Below, in pieces: positions 43,180 to 54,813 of a stretch of 64,000 bases of DNA. The stretch is taken from NCBI GenBank assembly GCA_947623455.1, contig OX392541.1:11784719-11848718 (forward strand). The letters are read 5' to 3'. The position numbers and the translations under genes are program-made. The stretch's first letter is position 1, and every line of letters begins with the position of its first letter. A model generated the notes under the pieces. That model did not search any database and was not told the origin of the DNA. It saw only the letters and a list, made by a program, of their open reading frames with translations. The stretch comes from Mimachlamys varia (Eukaryota; Mollusca; Bivalvia; Pectinida; Pectinidae).

Positions 43180-44084
43180 GTTGAGATTTCCCTCTCTACA
43201 TTAAACATGCAGGGGGAGTTGATTATTTCTTCTCCTTCATTTTCCTACCTTTGAACAAACTGCAATGGTGAACCCAGTGCATTGCAAATTCTGCTATAGT
43301 GGTGCAATGTGCGACAACCTATCTGGTAACACCACATAAAATGATGACGTAATAGTGATGTTTTAAAATGATAGAGCCTGCAAGCTGTCTTTTTAATAAG
43401 TTGATCAAGAAAACAGGAATGTTCATGTGAATTATTTTGAATACACATATTTTGTTTATAATAATATATTCAGATGGTAAAACAAAGTTATAGGCGAGAA
43501 GATAATTTTAATTAGTCTAATACTTTAAATAATATAAAGGATAGTATATCATATTCGAGTCAAGCACAGTTACATCTGCATCTACTTTGCATATGCAGTT
43601 TCTGCATGCGATGAGTAACCATATGTGGTATGCATGTTATTCATGGGATGGTTGAGTGGAGATTGAAAGAAGTAGGTCGCCGGGATTTAGCTTTGACGTT
43701 CGACTTTTTCTTTTGAGACACTTTTTCAATTATATTTTTCATGCATGTACCATTAATCTAGTATTGCCCTTCCCCGAGGGAACTGTTCTCTTATATAACA
43801 ATATAGCAAACCACAGACCATGCCAACATACACAACCATTTAATAGACTGGAACAACTCTAAAGTGTTGGAAAGGGAGGAAAACTGGAAAATGGGAAAAA
43901 TTAAAGAATCCATATTGATAAGGAAAGAAGGGGAATCAATGAACAGAGACAAGGGGGGACACCAGTTGAGTAATCTTTGTTACCCTATTTTTACCTCAAA
44001 TAAGGGGCAGAACGAGTAAACATCTTACCCGTCCCTTTGTCTACCTGTAGTATTTGAGTATATTTGGACGAAATGACGCGCTAC
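43180..44084. other. intergenic DNA, nothing recognised
   Basis: No repeat relationship or exon was identified in this stretch upstream of SLC16 gene 1. Confidence 0.35.
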
Positions 44085-44300
44085 GTATTTGAAAGCTGAC
44101 TTCTCTAACGCGCCCTGTTTTGGGTAGTGAGCTGATTTCTGAGGTCAGAACACTGACACTCGGCTATTGTACTCTTTGCTTGACAAACGATACAGACGTT
44201 TTCGAAATTTCGCAAATTAGGTTATCGATTCCTGTTTGTGTACAAAACAAACTCAGTATATACCATTCATACCAAACTGGTGAATCTTTTCCCTAATATA
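44085..44300. mobile_element. one-ended copy of the MITE at 2624-2850
   Basis: GAAAACGTC-type interior, TTTTGGGTAGTGAGCTG, and the terminus GATTCCTGTTTGTGTACAAA then ACAAACTCAGTATATACCAT match the right half of 2624-2850 and its flank. The left terminus is missing. Confidence 0.6.
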
Positions 44301-45099
44301 GCAATACTTTTATGTTACACACTGCTAGTGGCCATTTAAAAATACATATGAAGTTGTACATTATGGTGAGTTTGTGAGATATAACACCATTTATTATATT
44401 GTGAACGACAATATAATTCAGTTACATTGTATAAATGTATAATTATATTACTCAATGGTAATATAAAATATACAAATGTACATGCATATGTATAACATTA
44501 AATATATTTATTTGACAGGGGAGATATTCCCTTATAGCATATAATTTACTAATTAAATGAAATTGATATCATGCTGTTGGTTACGTGTCATCTGCTTTCC
44601 GACATAACCGTGACGTGTAATTTAAATCCAAATGTTATCACTTCATCGCCTGTTTTGACAGCTGTTATTTGATTGTATCATATATTATATTATATACAAT
44701 TACACTTTAACCCACGTATTATCACCTGTTGTATTTTCCATGGGGTTTTCGTGTAATATTATATCACTTACGATACTGTAAATAGAGGTTACGTGTGACC
44801 TGTTTCTACACAATGATATTTAGTCGGCATTTGCAGTGTTGTTTTCTGGGGGTGAATCGCGGATTTCCGGGAAATCACATCATCTCGAATACATTCCCGC
44901 CAAGTTGTGACGACGTCAACAATCGATGACATCGTCAACAATCCCAATTTCCGGTCAAAGTTCAACTTCTCAACCAATCAAAAGTCCGGAAGGTCATATT
45001 CCACTAGTGGTATATAACATATATTTATCCAACAGTCAGCACGTTTATAAAATGGTCTGAGAGTGGAATAACACAGGGTATTGTGGTAGAAACGTACTT

Positions 45100-45535
45100 A
45101 CTTAATGATCGATGTCAACTGTTGACAAACAAACTAACAGCACAAGGATTCGAGAGATGCAGGCTGATCAGAACTAGGGGCAAGGTTTATGGTCACCATC
45201 TTTGTCTCATTGAGAAATGTTCTGTATCTTGAAGTGATATGAAGTTGGACGTTTTTGAGTATGCTCATTAGTGTGTTTACTTGTTGTGATTGACAATGTT
45301 ATTCGGTTCTCATTTTGAGAACTTGATGTTTATTTAGATGTGACAAAGATTTGCATGGCGGATGTCGTCGATGAAGCAGAAGACGATTACTCTTCCGGAT
45401 CACCTGGTCTTATTCTCTTATACTTTTACAAGGTTTTCCATGTGAATCTTTCATTTGTTCATATTTTGCTCCTGGTTTAATCGATTTTGAGTTTGGTAAA
45501 TTATTTTGTTAACGCTTCAATATTCTCTGATTTAT
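45100..45535 (+). mobile_element. 5'-truncated Penelope-like element
   Basis: Codons for FERCRLI...GKVYGHHLCLIEKC are followed by MKLDVFEYAH and stop near 45270, then the 3' UTR (GGCGGATGTCGTCGATGAAG; ACTCTTCCGGATCACCTGGT) to AACGCTTCAATATTCTC. Confidence 0.8.
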
Positions 45536-45734
45536 TTTAGCTGTTTTCGCGTTTTTAACTATTGCGCTAGAATACAATTTGGCTAATGTGCGAAGGAATC
45601 ATTGCGCTAATGTGCAAAAAGCTGGTAATTCGTTAAAATTTGATTACGCCAAAGCCAGAACATTTGTGGTATATCAATGCACAAAATGATCTGTTCGACA
45701 TTATGAACTCTTTAAGAGTGCAGTCCAAAAACAC

Positions 45735-46690
45735 CTGAGTCAACCATAATCCGAACTCAAACTCGAAAAAACTATATGAAAATAGGAGAAATGATCACGG
45801 ACCTTGGAAAAAGTACAAGAGAATAAGATCATGTGTTCCGGAAGAGTAAGCGTCTTCTGCTTCATCGACGATAACTTTATTTGTCCTGTAAATCTAGGTT
45901 ATATCCAAGTAAATGACACATCCTTAAGACAGAAGGCATCATTATCATCTCATCGAGAAATATTCTGTGTCTTGGTGTGATATGAAGATGGACGTTTTTG
46001 AGTTTGCTTATTAGTGTGTTTACTTGTTGTGATGACAATGATGACTCGGTTCTCATTTTGACGATTGATGCTTACTTGCATATGACCAAGATTTATATGG
46101 CGGGTGTCGTCGATGAAGCACAAGACGCTTACTCTTCCGGAACACCTGGTCCTATTATCTTGTGCTTTTACGAGAGGTCTCCATGTAAATCTTTTCTTTG
46201 TTCATATTTTGCCCCTAGTTTAATCGATTTTGAGTTCGGATTATGGTTTTGTTGACGCTTTGGTATTCTTTGATTTTTTCTCTCAACCAAAACAAGTAAA
46301 TATACTAATAAGCATATTCAAAAACACCCACCTTCATACATGTACATGCATCATGCAATGATGCAGAATATTTCTTAATGAGACCAAGTAGACGATCATA
46401 ACTTCCATAACGAAATTTGTCTTCCCAGAGGAATCCTCTATCTTGAAAATCATAGTATGTACACTGCAGAGCAATCCCTCGAATAACTGATTTATTATAA
46501 CTGCGACATGTAAACACATTATATTCGTAAAGTAGGGATGTTACCATAAAATTTACAACTGTAAAATCGAAATCATGTTTAACGTATATCCTGGTAGTAA
46601 GCTGCCTATGTTGATCATAGCGTAAACAAAATAAAGATCGGTTCAGCTGATGTAAAATAGGTCGTCTGTGTTCTTGATTTCAAGTTCAGA
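45735..46690. mobile_element. three Penelope-like fragments in inverted arrangement
   Basis: 45735-45955 is a minus-strand UTR piece (AAGTACAAGAGAATAAGATC, GAAGAGTAAGCGTCTTCTGC). 45955-46280 is a plus-strand piece from MKMDVFEFAY-stop to GACGCTTTGGTATTCTTTG. 46283-46690 is a minus-strand coding piece lacking the UTR (SYDRLLGLIKKYSASLHD; stop near 46305). The first two are head-to-head inverted, the last two abut at 46280. Confidence 0.75.
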
Positions 46691-46699
46691 AGTGTTAAT

Positions 46700-47519
46700 A
46701 CCATCGACTAGATTACAAAGGTTTTTTCATAAATGGCCATATTTGTAAACTGGAAGGTTTGTAATTAATTCGACCCTTGTACCTGTCTGTCATTCAAATC
46801 CATTTTATTCTGTATACTTGTTTGATATTTGGCAATAATACAGAAATCGCAATAGTTTATATTTCGTCTTTCGACATATTCGACAAGAGGCCCATTGGGC
46901 TTGAATTGCTCACCCGGATACAGTTGTTATCAAGGTAATCATTGTAAAACAAGTAAAGGAATGGACTCCAATACCAATCTTTGAAGCATACCTTTATACA
47001 ATCAAAAGTTTGATTATAGGGTGGGGATCTCAACCGTTTTCAATTTCTACTCAGAAAACATTCCCTTGCAAGAAGCAATTATGCAGGCAGGCAATGACTC
47101 AGTGATGAGGCTCTTTTTAAGCACTAAAAATCAATATTGTTATATCATACAGACGGTTAGGTTTAGTTTAAACAACAAGATGAATAAATACAGACGATTA
47201 ATTTGTTTCAATGTTTGTTTTTGAGAGTTGTACCTTATGATTCAACCTACTATTTTAATGTTTTCATCTAAAGATTTACCCATTGTCTGGTGCAGCCTTG
47301 CATAGAATTCATAAATAGTTTGATATTGTTTGATATTTCGGGTCTTTTATCAAATGCCCTGAGAACTTTGAATGTTGGATTATTTTATGAGCTAGTTATG
47401 ATCCGTCTTGTAGCAGAATGGTAGATACAATGTAGCTTGTTGTGGTGTTTTGGGACTTAACGCCCTTATGCATAATACAATATAGCTGTGGTCACCGAAA
47501 CACTAGTCTTTTTCTGATG
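46700..47519. other. intergenic DNA
   Basis: Contains AAGAGGCCCATTGGGCTTGA at about 46885, which looks like part of a dispersed repeat but has no second copy here. No exon recognised. Confidence 0.3.
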
Positions 47520-47665
47520 GCGTAGAAATACTGGATTACCTTGGCCAAACCACCAACCGGCAGGCAGTAACTGGCGTTTGTCCGGCATACTTAAAAGTCC
47601 CAACCCATAAACCGGTGATGGAGGGAAAGTGACCGTAGACGATCCGACTTAACCACTCGCCCACA
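47520..47665 (-). mobile_element. SINE fragment with Ser/Leu-type head
   Basis: Minus strand GTGGGCGAGTGGTTAAGTCG matches the A-box region of the SINE at 57255 (GTGGCCAAGTGGTTAAAGTG). It continues with CAGTTACTGCCTGCCGGTTG, similar to the CAGGTACTGACCGTAGGTCG module there. B box decayed. Confidence 0.5.
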
Positions 47666-47864
47666 AGAACATGCAACACGAAAACTTGCTGTAAAGTTGT
47701 TTTAAACCAGCTGTTGTCATTTTTAAATGCTTCGGAATAAATCATTTTTAAATCAAGACCATTATTCAAAATTTTGATTTACATATTTATTTAATGCACG
47801 ATGCTGTACTCATAAATGAAAACTCCTTACCTAAGCATTATAATAATAATAATTTGAGGTTCTT

Positions 47865-48190
47865 ATATACCACTTTATCACGACCTTAAAGGGCGCCTCA
47901 AACCGGTTCACAAATTACTATCCGTGGTTATAGGGCCTTCGCAACCAGCCAATATCGTTCTCAACTCCCTGGGGAGCATACAATCGGTGCTGCCATTTCG
48001 GCGCTCACAGCTAACATTCTACAATTTCTAGCACTGCCTGGCTATGTACTCATTTACAGCTGAGTAGACTGGAACAAGCAGAAGTATCTTGCTCAAGGAT
48101 ACAACACAAGTACCGTGAACGGGACTCGAACTCTCAACCCTTCGATCACGATCCCGGCGTCCTACCTCTAGAACAACGTGCCTCGGAAAC
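47865..48190 (-). mobile_element. tRNA-headed SINE, copy 2
   Basis: Same family as 32728-33082: TTTGAGGTTCTTATATACCA at one end, GAGTAGACTGGAACAAGCAG inside, and on the minus strand GAGAGTTCGAGTCCCGTTCAC as B box with a decayed A box (CACGTTGTTCTAGAGG). Confidence 0.75.
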
Positions 48191-48374
48191 GAAACGAAGC
48201 AAGTTCATTTGAATATGTCTGTTGATTTACTTAAACACACGCCATTCGTTTCAGGTATGGTTCGTATATGATGCACCTACCTTCAATTTTTTCTAAACCC
48301 TTGTTCTACTACAGCACTCAACACTGATAGATTCACATTATGCCTAGTATTACAAATACAGTTTACAAAAATAT

Positions 48375-48640
48375 CGGTATGTAGAGCAAGTCCTAGAATA
48401 ACTATTTAACTGAGACATGTGAAACCCATAGGCTGGAGAAGTAGGGAGGTTACCATCAAGAAAAGGAAAATTCACGTTTGGAAAATCGAAACCGTCATGT
48501 TTATCGTATAGCTTAGTAGTAAGATATCCATGTTGGTCATACTTTAAGTAAATATCGAGATAAGCAGCTGGTGTAGAAGAGTTATGTTTCTTTGATTTGA
48601 AGTTCAGAAGGGTAAATACGATTGACTGTAAGCAAGCTTC
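48375..48640 (-). mobile_element. Penelope-like RT-region fragment
   Basis: Matches the coding region at 27960-28200: GCAAGTCCTAGAATAACT, TTATCGTATAGCTTAGTAGT, CCATGTTGGTCATACTTTAA, ATCGAGATAAGCAGCTG. No UTR. Confidence 0.7.
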
Positions 48641-48834
48641 TTAACTCAAAAATGATAGATTCATCCACAAAATTTCCGCCGTGATATAGTTAAAAATTAG
48701 TCAGTTCACTTAAACAATGAATGATATTGAAGAAATGGTGCAAACCATGTAAGCTTTTATAAACGTGTTTCTGTGCGCTGTGTATGAGAGTCAGTAATTC
48801 ACCTTTTTGTCGCTGTGTTTTGACAGGACAGATA

Positions 48835-51140
48835 CATTTCTAAATTAGTATTTACATCGAACATGAAAAACAAAATATTTGACTTTTGTGGTGCATCTCA
48901 AGAACAATTTGCTAATTTACATTGTACCTGCAATTCTGTTATAGCCATGCATGATACCCAATGGCTGAAAGCAACAATACAGTTTAATAGAGAGTCCTGA
49001 AGCAACAGACTTTTACATCCAACACGAGAAAAGAAGACACTAGTCTTTTACAGTACATCGCAAAAACAATACGTGCAAATTTGTTAAGGCCATCATTTCC
49101 GGGGCTCATAAAAACAATGAAGTAATTTGTAGTATTCTGGAGCACCATACATTCCATCCAATATTAGAACAGAAGACACTTGTCTTTTGTTGTAAATCGT
49201 AGAAACAAGACTTATTAATACGTGCAAATCTGTTAAGGCCATTATTTCCGATACTCAGAAAAACAATGAAGTGATTTGATTTGCTCTGGTGGAACAGACA
49301 TTTACATCCGACATGAAAACAGAAGATACTTGTCTTTTGTGATATGCATTTCTAACTTCAAATTTGTTACGGCCACCATCACGTAGCTGAAAATAAAAAT
49401 AAATATGGGTGGAGTGTTATGGAGGAACATATACTTTAATCCAACATGAAAATAGAGGATACTTTTCCTTTGTGAACAATTTTACAAACTATTTTGTATT
49501 TCTAACTGAAAATTTGTTACGACCACTATGCCCGTAGCTTAAGCTTAAAAATGCAAATGTAGATTATTTTGGAGTGTTCTGGAGGAACAGATATTTTAAT
49601 CCATGAAAACAGAAGAGATTTGTCTTTTGAAAAATGTCATTATTTTGTGTACATTAATGCGTGTAAATCCAATATGGCCACCACTATTTCCGTCGCGAAG
49701 AACAACAAAACAGTAGTTTGGAGAGGTTCAGAAGGACAAAAATTACATCCAAAACAAGAACAGAAGAGATTTCACCATTCGTCTTTTGAGTAAATCTCAT
49801 TAACAAGGTTGCGTGTTCACGTGCAAATCTGTAACGGCCAACATTTCCGGCACTTATATTGTGGAACAACACTGGAATAACATAGAGAGTTCTGAAGTGA
49901 CAAATTATCATCCAGCATGGTAGTAAAATATATTTTTCCTATGAGTAAATCTCATACCTTAGTTAATATCAATGCACACAAACCTATTGCGGCCGCCATT
50001 TCCGACGCTGATGATGACAATGGACTGGTCCATGAGGGAGAGAAATTATCCTCCAACATGATAATAAGATATTTGCCATTTGAGGAAAGCACATACCTTA
50101 ATTAATATGTATGCGTACAAATATGTTCCGCCGCCATTTCCGTCGCTGATGACAAAGATTGACTAGTTTTTGGATTCCATGAGGGAAAGAAATTTTCTTT
50201 CGATATGACAGTATACGATATTTGTCCTTTGAATAAATCCCATACATTAGTTAATATATATGCGTGCAAATCTGTTCCGGTCGCCATTTCCGTCGCTGAT
50301 GACGCTGATTGACTGGTTTTGAGATTCCACGAGGGAAAGAAATTTTCTTCTGATATGAGACTAAACGATATTTGTCCTTTGAATAAATCCCATACATTAG
50401 GTAATATTTATGCGTACAAATTTGTTTCGACCGCCATTTCCGTCGCTGATGACGATGATTGGCTGGTTTTGGGATTCCATGAGGGAAAGAAATCTCTTCC
50501 GATATGACAGTATACGATATTTGTCCTTTGAATAAATCCCATACATTAGTTAATATATATGCGTGCAAATCTGTTCCGGTCGCCATTTCCGTCGCTGATG
50601 ACGCTGATTGACTGGTTTTGAGATTCCACGAGGGAAAGAAATTTTCTTCTGATATGAGACTAAACGATATTTGTCCTTTGAATAAATCCCATACATTAGG
50701 TAATATTTATGCGTACAAATCTGTTTCGACCGCCATTTCCGTCGCTGATGACGATGATTGGCTGGTTTTGGGATTCCATGAGGGAAAGAAATCTCTTCCG
50801 ATATGACAGTATACGATATTTGTCCTTTGAATAAATCCCATACATTAGTTAATATTTATGCGTGAAAATCTGTTCCGGTCTCCATTTTCGTCGCTGATGA
50901 CGCTGATTGACTGGTTTTGAGATTCCACGAGGGAAAGAAATTTTCTTCTGATATGAGACTTAACGATATTTGTCCTTTGAATAAATCCCATACATTAGTT
51001 AATATTTATGCGTGCAAATCTGTTTCGACCGCCATTTCCGTCGCTGATGACAACGATGGACTGGTTTTGAGATTCCATGAGGGAAAGAAATTTTCTTCCG
51101 ATATGACAGTATACGATATTTGTCCTTTGAGCAAAGTTCA
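48835..51140. repeat. tandem array of ~150-bp units derived from the lectin-like gene
   Basis: From about 49900 to 51140 the unit is 149-150 bp (equivalent points at 50282, 50431, 50581, 50730, 50880, 51030, 51180). Alternate units are most alike, giving a 299-bp higher-order repeat. Read on the minus strand, each unit matches the third beta-trefoil subdomain of the ORF at 51145-51567 (IGRKFLSLMESQNQ, VVISDGNGGRNRFARININ, then TAA). Units 48835-49900 are longer (~150-165 bp), heavily diverged, but still show GTGCAAATCTGTTA...GGCCA and AGAAGACACTTGTCTTTTG. Similarity rises steadily toward the gene. Confidence 0.85.
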
Positions 51141-51144
51141 TACC

Positions 51145-51567
51145 TTAGTTAATGTTAATGCGTGCAAATCTGTTCCGGCCGCCATTTCCGTCGCTGATGA
51201 CGACGATGGGCTGGTTTTGGGTTTCCTTGAGGGAGAGATATTTTCCGCCGACATGGCAGCAGAAGATATTTGATCCTTTTGGGATTTTAAATTTCCCACC
51301 TGCAGTACGATCAAATTCAAGAACTACTTCTGCTGATGAGGTACTACCAGTCGTAGCATGAAGAACTCTTTTGCTCTGAACGTGTCGGTAGTACCCCCAC
51401 TCTTCACTGCACCTTTCCCATGTAAAATACGACTCCGCATTCAGAAAATTCCGGATTCCCAAAGTAACAGAGGACCCTCCATCACTGCATGCAATAGGTT
51501 CGACTGGGAATATATATTTCCCGTTGATTACGTGTTGGAAAGCAAATGTATTTGATGAAGTAATCAT
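51145..51567 (-). CDS. beta-trefoil lectin-like protein, 140 residues
   Basis: ATG at 51567, stop TAA at 51145, no intron. The frame extends 11 codons upstream to a TGA at 51603, without another ATG; an acceptor (CTACAG|) lies just before the ATG, so a 5' untranslated exon is possible. Three subdomains of ~45 residues: FQHVINGKYIFPVE (residues 10-23), WGYYRHVQSKRVLHATTG (~57-74), IFCCHVGGKYLSLKE (~101-115), each followed by a hydrophobic strand such as PIVVISDGNGGRNRFARI. This layout and motifs like WGY.(K/R)HV and GGKY match mytilectin-type beta-trefoil lectins of bivalves. The usual sugar-contacting His/Pro/Gly pattern is only partly kept, so binding is uncertain. No signal peptide, as in that family. 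Downstream, its third subdomain is tandemly amplified. Confidence 0.7.
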   Translation of the reverse strand: MITSSNTFAFQHVINGKYIFPVEPIACSDGGSSVTLGIRNFLNAESYFTWERCSEEWGYYRHVQSKRVLHATTGSTSSAEVVLEFDRTAGGKFKIPKGSNIFCCHVGGKYLSLKETQNQPIVVISDGNGGRNRFARININ

Positions 51568-51603
51568 TTCTGGTTGTCTGTAGCCTGGTGAATGATACAA
51601 TCA

Positions 51604-52084
51604 TACTCTTTCAATATAAAATTAATAATATTGCATAGCAACAGTGTTTTTTGCCGACATGTAAATCTAAAACAGTTTGATTACGTAGATAGCGCCACCT
51701 GTTGCCAGGCAGCATGTATCATCTGGGATAATTATTATTCAAACATTAAAGTTGATATGTTTGAACAAACATAAAATGTACATTTGCATTCACTAAGTTA
51801 CATTCAGCATATCGAATAATTGAAGTAAAAGTATAATTCCTTCAACGACGAAATGATTTAAAATCGTAATAAAACAATTATATTTCAATTCCATTTGACG
51901 TTATCCTGCTTTGTATGCCTAATTTCGCTCAAATAGGGTAAATATATGTAAAATGAATATACGACACACCTAAATGTGATGGTACCTGCGATATAAGGTA
52001 ATAGATACACGACTATGTTCAGTGTGTCAAAAACAACTGCATAGCATGATCTATCAGGTTGATCTTCATAATGCTAAACGATAC
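51604..52084. other. DNA upstream of the lectin ORF
   Basis: A+T-rich with no exon or repeat recognised; may contain the promoter or a 5' exon of the lectin-like gene. Confidence 0.3.
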
Positions 52085-52170
52085 ATTTTAGAAAATACCC
52101 CGCGTGGGTTTGGAACTTGCAACCCGGATGAGAAGGGCTAGTGGTAAAATGTCGGGACATCTTAATCACC
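52085..52170 (-). mobile_element. SINE head fragment
   Basis: Minus strand TCCCGACATTTTACCACTAG, CCCTTCTCATCCGGGTTGCA... CCCACGCGGGG corresponds to the tRNA-like head at 57275-57340 (TCCGACATTCTACCACTAGC). Confidence 0.5.
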
Positions 52171-52287
52171 CGGCAATCACGGCTCATTGGTCACCAAAAA
52201 CAATTATTAGATATACATATACTAAGACATGAGATATCCCGAGGGTTGAGATTTCTCTGTCTACATTATACAGGGGTGCTTGATACA

Positions 52288-52308
52288 CCCCCCCCCCCCC
52301 CCCCCCAC
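52288..52308. repeat. poly-C tract
   Basis: About twenty consecutive C residues after GATACA. Length may be uncertain in assembly. Confidence 0.9.
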
Positions 52309-52339
52309 TTTCCGAACGCATAATAACAACACGTCCCGA

Positions 52340-52626
52340 TGACCTTTTGCATTAGCCAATCAAAATTACTACTTTCAGAATCTTGACAGTGAAATTTTGA
52401 AGCGACAAAGCTTGCATAATCGCATGTTCCGTTTAGTCATTTCGTCACCAAAACGTTCATGTGGATAATATGACGAAATGGCTTGCTGCAAAATGACAGG
52501 TCATTGGAAAAGTATTTTAGTGTTAAGTAAAGAGGTGACAAAGGTCATCTGAACGTGATCTCTTATGGGATGTTGTCAGATCCTTGTAGAACGGAGGAAG
52601 AATAAGGATTTGTATTTTAATCAGAT
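52340..52626. mobile_element. CAATCTGATT-type MITE, inverted, one end trimmed
   Basis: CCCGATGACCTTTTGCATTA through TTTCGTCACCAAAACGTTCA to TATTTTAATCAGATT. Complement of 17558-17959 lacking the ~50 bases of one end. Confidence 0.75.
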
Positions 52627-53179
52627 TAAGTGAAGCCAGTGAATTGCGCCATCATCAATGTTGGATACAATGCGTGACGAAATAAGTTATGTTACTTTGG
52701 TTACACTGCATAAAGTGATGACGAGACAATGATTATGACATCTCGGTAAAAGACAGGTTTTTCTCTTACCCTGGACAGGGATATCCACACGCACGTTTAC
52801 CGGTGTGAGATTTTCTTATCTCACCCTAGGTTGAGACAAGCTCTCATCAATCGTTTGACGTCGTAACAACAATACGATGATGTCACGGCAACAATACAAT
52901 GACGTTAGGTCGACACCTCAATCATATCACATCAACATTGTCTTGCATTGATGTGACGCCAATATTAGATATAAATGTGTTCAACAGGGTAAGAGAAAAA
53001 TAATAATTCACCTCCTTGGTAGTGAGACAGGAGATCTCAACCCACGGGGTAAGATTCTTAAACTGCCAAACACTCGGCAAACCTCATGGCAACTTAAAAA
53101 TCTTACCCCTCGGGTTGATATTCCATTGTTTCCATTCTTTTAATCTTTTTTCCTAGCAAAAATGGGAATGCACCTGTGA

Positions 53180-53378
53180 AGTGTTGGAGAAAAACCTGCC
53201 TTTTACCAATGTTTACCGTTATATGATATCGAGATTCTTTTTGATATTTATCAAAAGGTCGAACCAGTCTTTTTGCGTCATCAACAAAATGGCGTACACT
53301 CGAACCTTCGGTTTTGTCATGACATATTACAGGGTTGTACAGAGCGTAGGTGATCGTAACCCCTGTATATCGAGGATG
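53180..53378. mobile_element. ATCCTCGATATCC-type MITE, right part
   Basis: Contains TCATCAACAAAATGGCGTAC and ends GTGATCGTAACCCCTGTATA TCGAGGAT, matching the right end of 20492-20876. Left terminus absent. Confidence 0.6.
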
Positions 53379-53575
53379 GATACCATAAAGAGACTCATGA
53401 AGTAATTTCCATATGCAGGCATGCAAGCAACAAAATACTTGAAGCACTGATTCCTTGAAAAGGTCAAGAAAACAAAGACCTGATATAATATGCCTGTATC
53501 AATACCCAAAACACCCATTTCAAAACGTTTTATCGGGCGTACAAATGAAACGCTTAACCAATTTGAGAGAATATT

Positions 53576-53709
53576 TAAGGATTGTATCTTATTTTGATTG
53601 TGTATACGTCAGTATACCCGCAGCTTGTAACGAAAAAATCCATGGTGCGCATAATGAATATATATTATGTTCGTTGCCAACTGCGGGCATACTACCGTAT
53701 ACGCAGTCT
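53576..53709. repeat. diverged TAAGGATT-class hairpin
   Basis: TAAGGATTGTATCTTATTTT at the left and GTTGCCAACTGCGGGCATAC... at the right match the hairpin at 15003-15164, but the left arm has diverged (GTCAGTATACCCGCAGCTTG). Confidence 0.75.
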
Positions 53710-54284
53710 TAGGTTCGATTCTTTTATTTACATCACAAATAATGGTTAAATACAGGTGTACTATACGAAACAAAAAAAAAATTGTTATCATTTTGAAGCG
53801 TGAACGGCGCCATATTTGAAACTGAAAACAATCCGCCGAGCATTTCCACATTGCGTGTACGCTAATTTATAACCAATTTACTAAGCTGAAGAAGGGCGAG
53901 ATGTAAATATATATAGCTAACCATCATTTTCGTCGCATTTTCTGTTTCAAGTTCTATTGATTTCCCCTCAAGATTGATGTCGCCTTGAACTTAACGTTCC
54001 GGTATATTTCCATTTTTTATATGTAAATAATGTTACATTATGCATACAACGTTGACTGACTCATCTATAATATTTATATCAGCGATAGACCGAAAAATAA
54101 AGGACATGTTTTGATGACGTCATACACAAAGTACTACTTTTTACACAAAAATATCGTGTGCGTTTTTGTGCTTCATCACTGCACTGTCCAATTGACATGT
54201 CGTTTGACATACATGTATGAGACCCAAATAAGATTCTTGGTATCATGGATGTAGGCCCACATCCGGCCCCTGCTCTAAATGAAG

Positions 54285-54322
54285 ATAAATAAGAGAATAC
54301 CGAAGAGTTAACAAAATTAACT
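54285..54322 (-). mobile_element. minimal Penelope-type 3' terminus
   Basis: Only AGAGAATACCGAAGAGTTAACAAAAT survives, the conserved last ~30 bases of the family. Confidence 0.45.
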
Positions 54323-54654
54323 TCATCAATGAATGATGTAAACACGATCACAAACCGACCTTCGCATGCCGTGGCATTTTCATCTTCCAAAACATATTGT
54401 CTCGTTTCTTTTCAAACTCTTCTTTTAAAAACTGTGTGTTCCAGATTCACCAATCATAATGTGGCAGGGGCCGTTATCGTGACGTCATTGTACGCATAAT
54501 CAGGGAACACGCCAAATATAAAACACGGATTGCGATTGCTTGCTAGAGATATTAATGCGCCATTCAATAAAAAAAAAACAGCAATATCATTATTATGAAA
54601 AAAGATATGTTAATCTAGCGTAGAATTGTTTAATTTTGTATTGTAATTAAATTA

Positions 54655-54813
54655 TAAGGATTGCACTTTATAATAAATCGATCTATCGATGTAAAGACCT
54701 AAAACCGGAGTGCACTCTTTTCATAAACTGCTTCGCGGTTCATTTAGAGTGCACCTCGGTTTTCGGTCTATTCATCGGGCGATAGACAAATTTATTATAA
54801 AGTGCAATCCTTA
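54655..54813. repeat. hairpin element, TAAGGATT class
   Basis: TAAGGATTGCACTTTATAAT...AAATCGATCTATCG(A/C) and ACCGGAGTGCACTC with complements on the other side, loop CTGCTTCGCGGTTCA. Same TAAGGATTGC/GCAATCCTTA ends as 15003 but an unrelated stem. Confidence 0.8.

Larger units (their letters stand above)
52640..53890. repeat. mosaic copy of the 12.5-16 kb transposon block
   Basis: In order: TTACACTGCATAAAGTGATG and TAAAAGACAGG (as ~13810-13900), the CGTCGACAATTC-type unit and GATTCTTAA...CTGCCAAACACTCGG hairpin (as 12540-13115), the TAAGGATT hairpin (53576-53709), and GAAGCGTGAACGGCGCCATA (as ~14495 inverted). Confidence 0.6.

Noticed and set aside
50251..51273. plus- and minus-strand ORFs of 60-118 codons in the repeat array
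   Set aside because: They read the 150-bp array in frames other than that of the parent lectin domain; the unit length is not a multiple of three and the domain frame has a stop in each unit.
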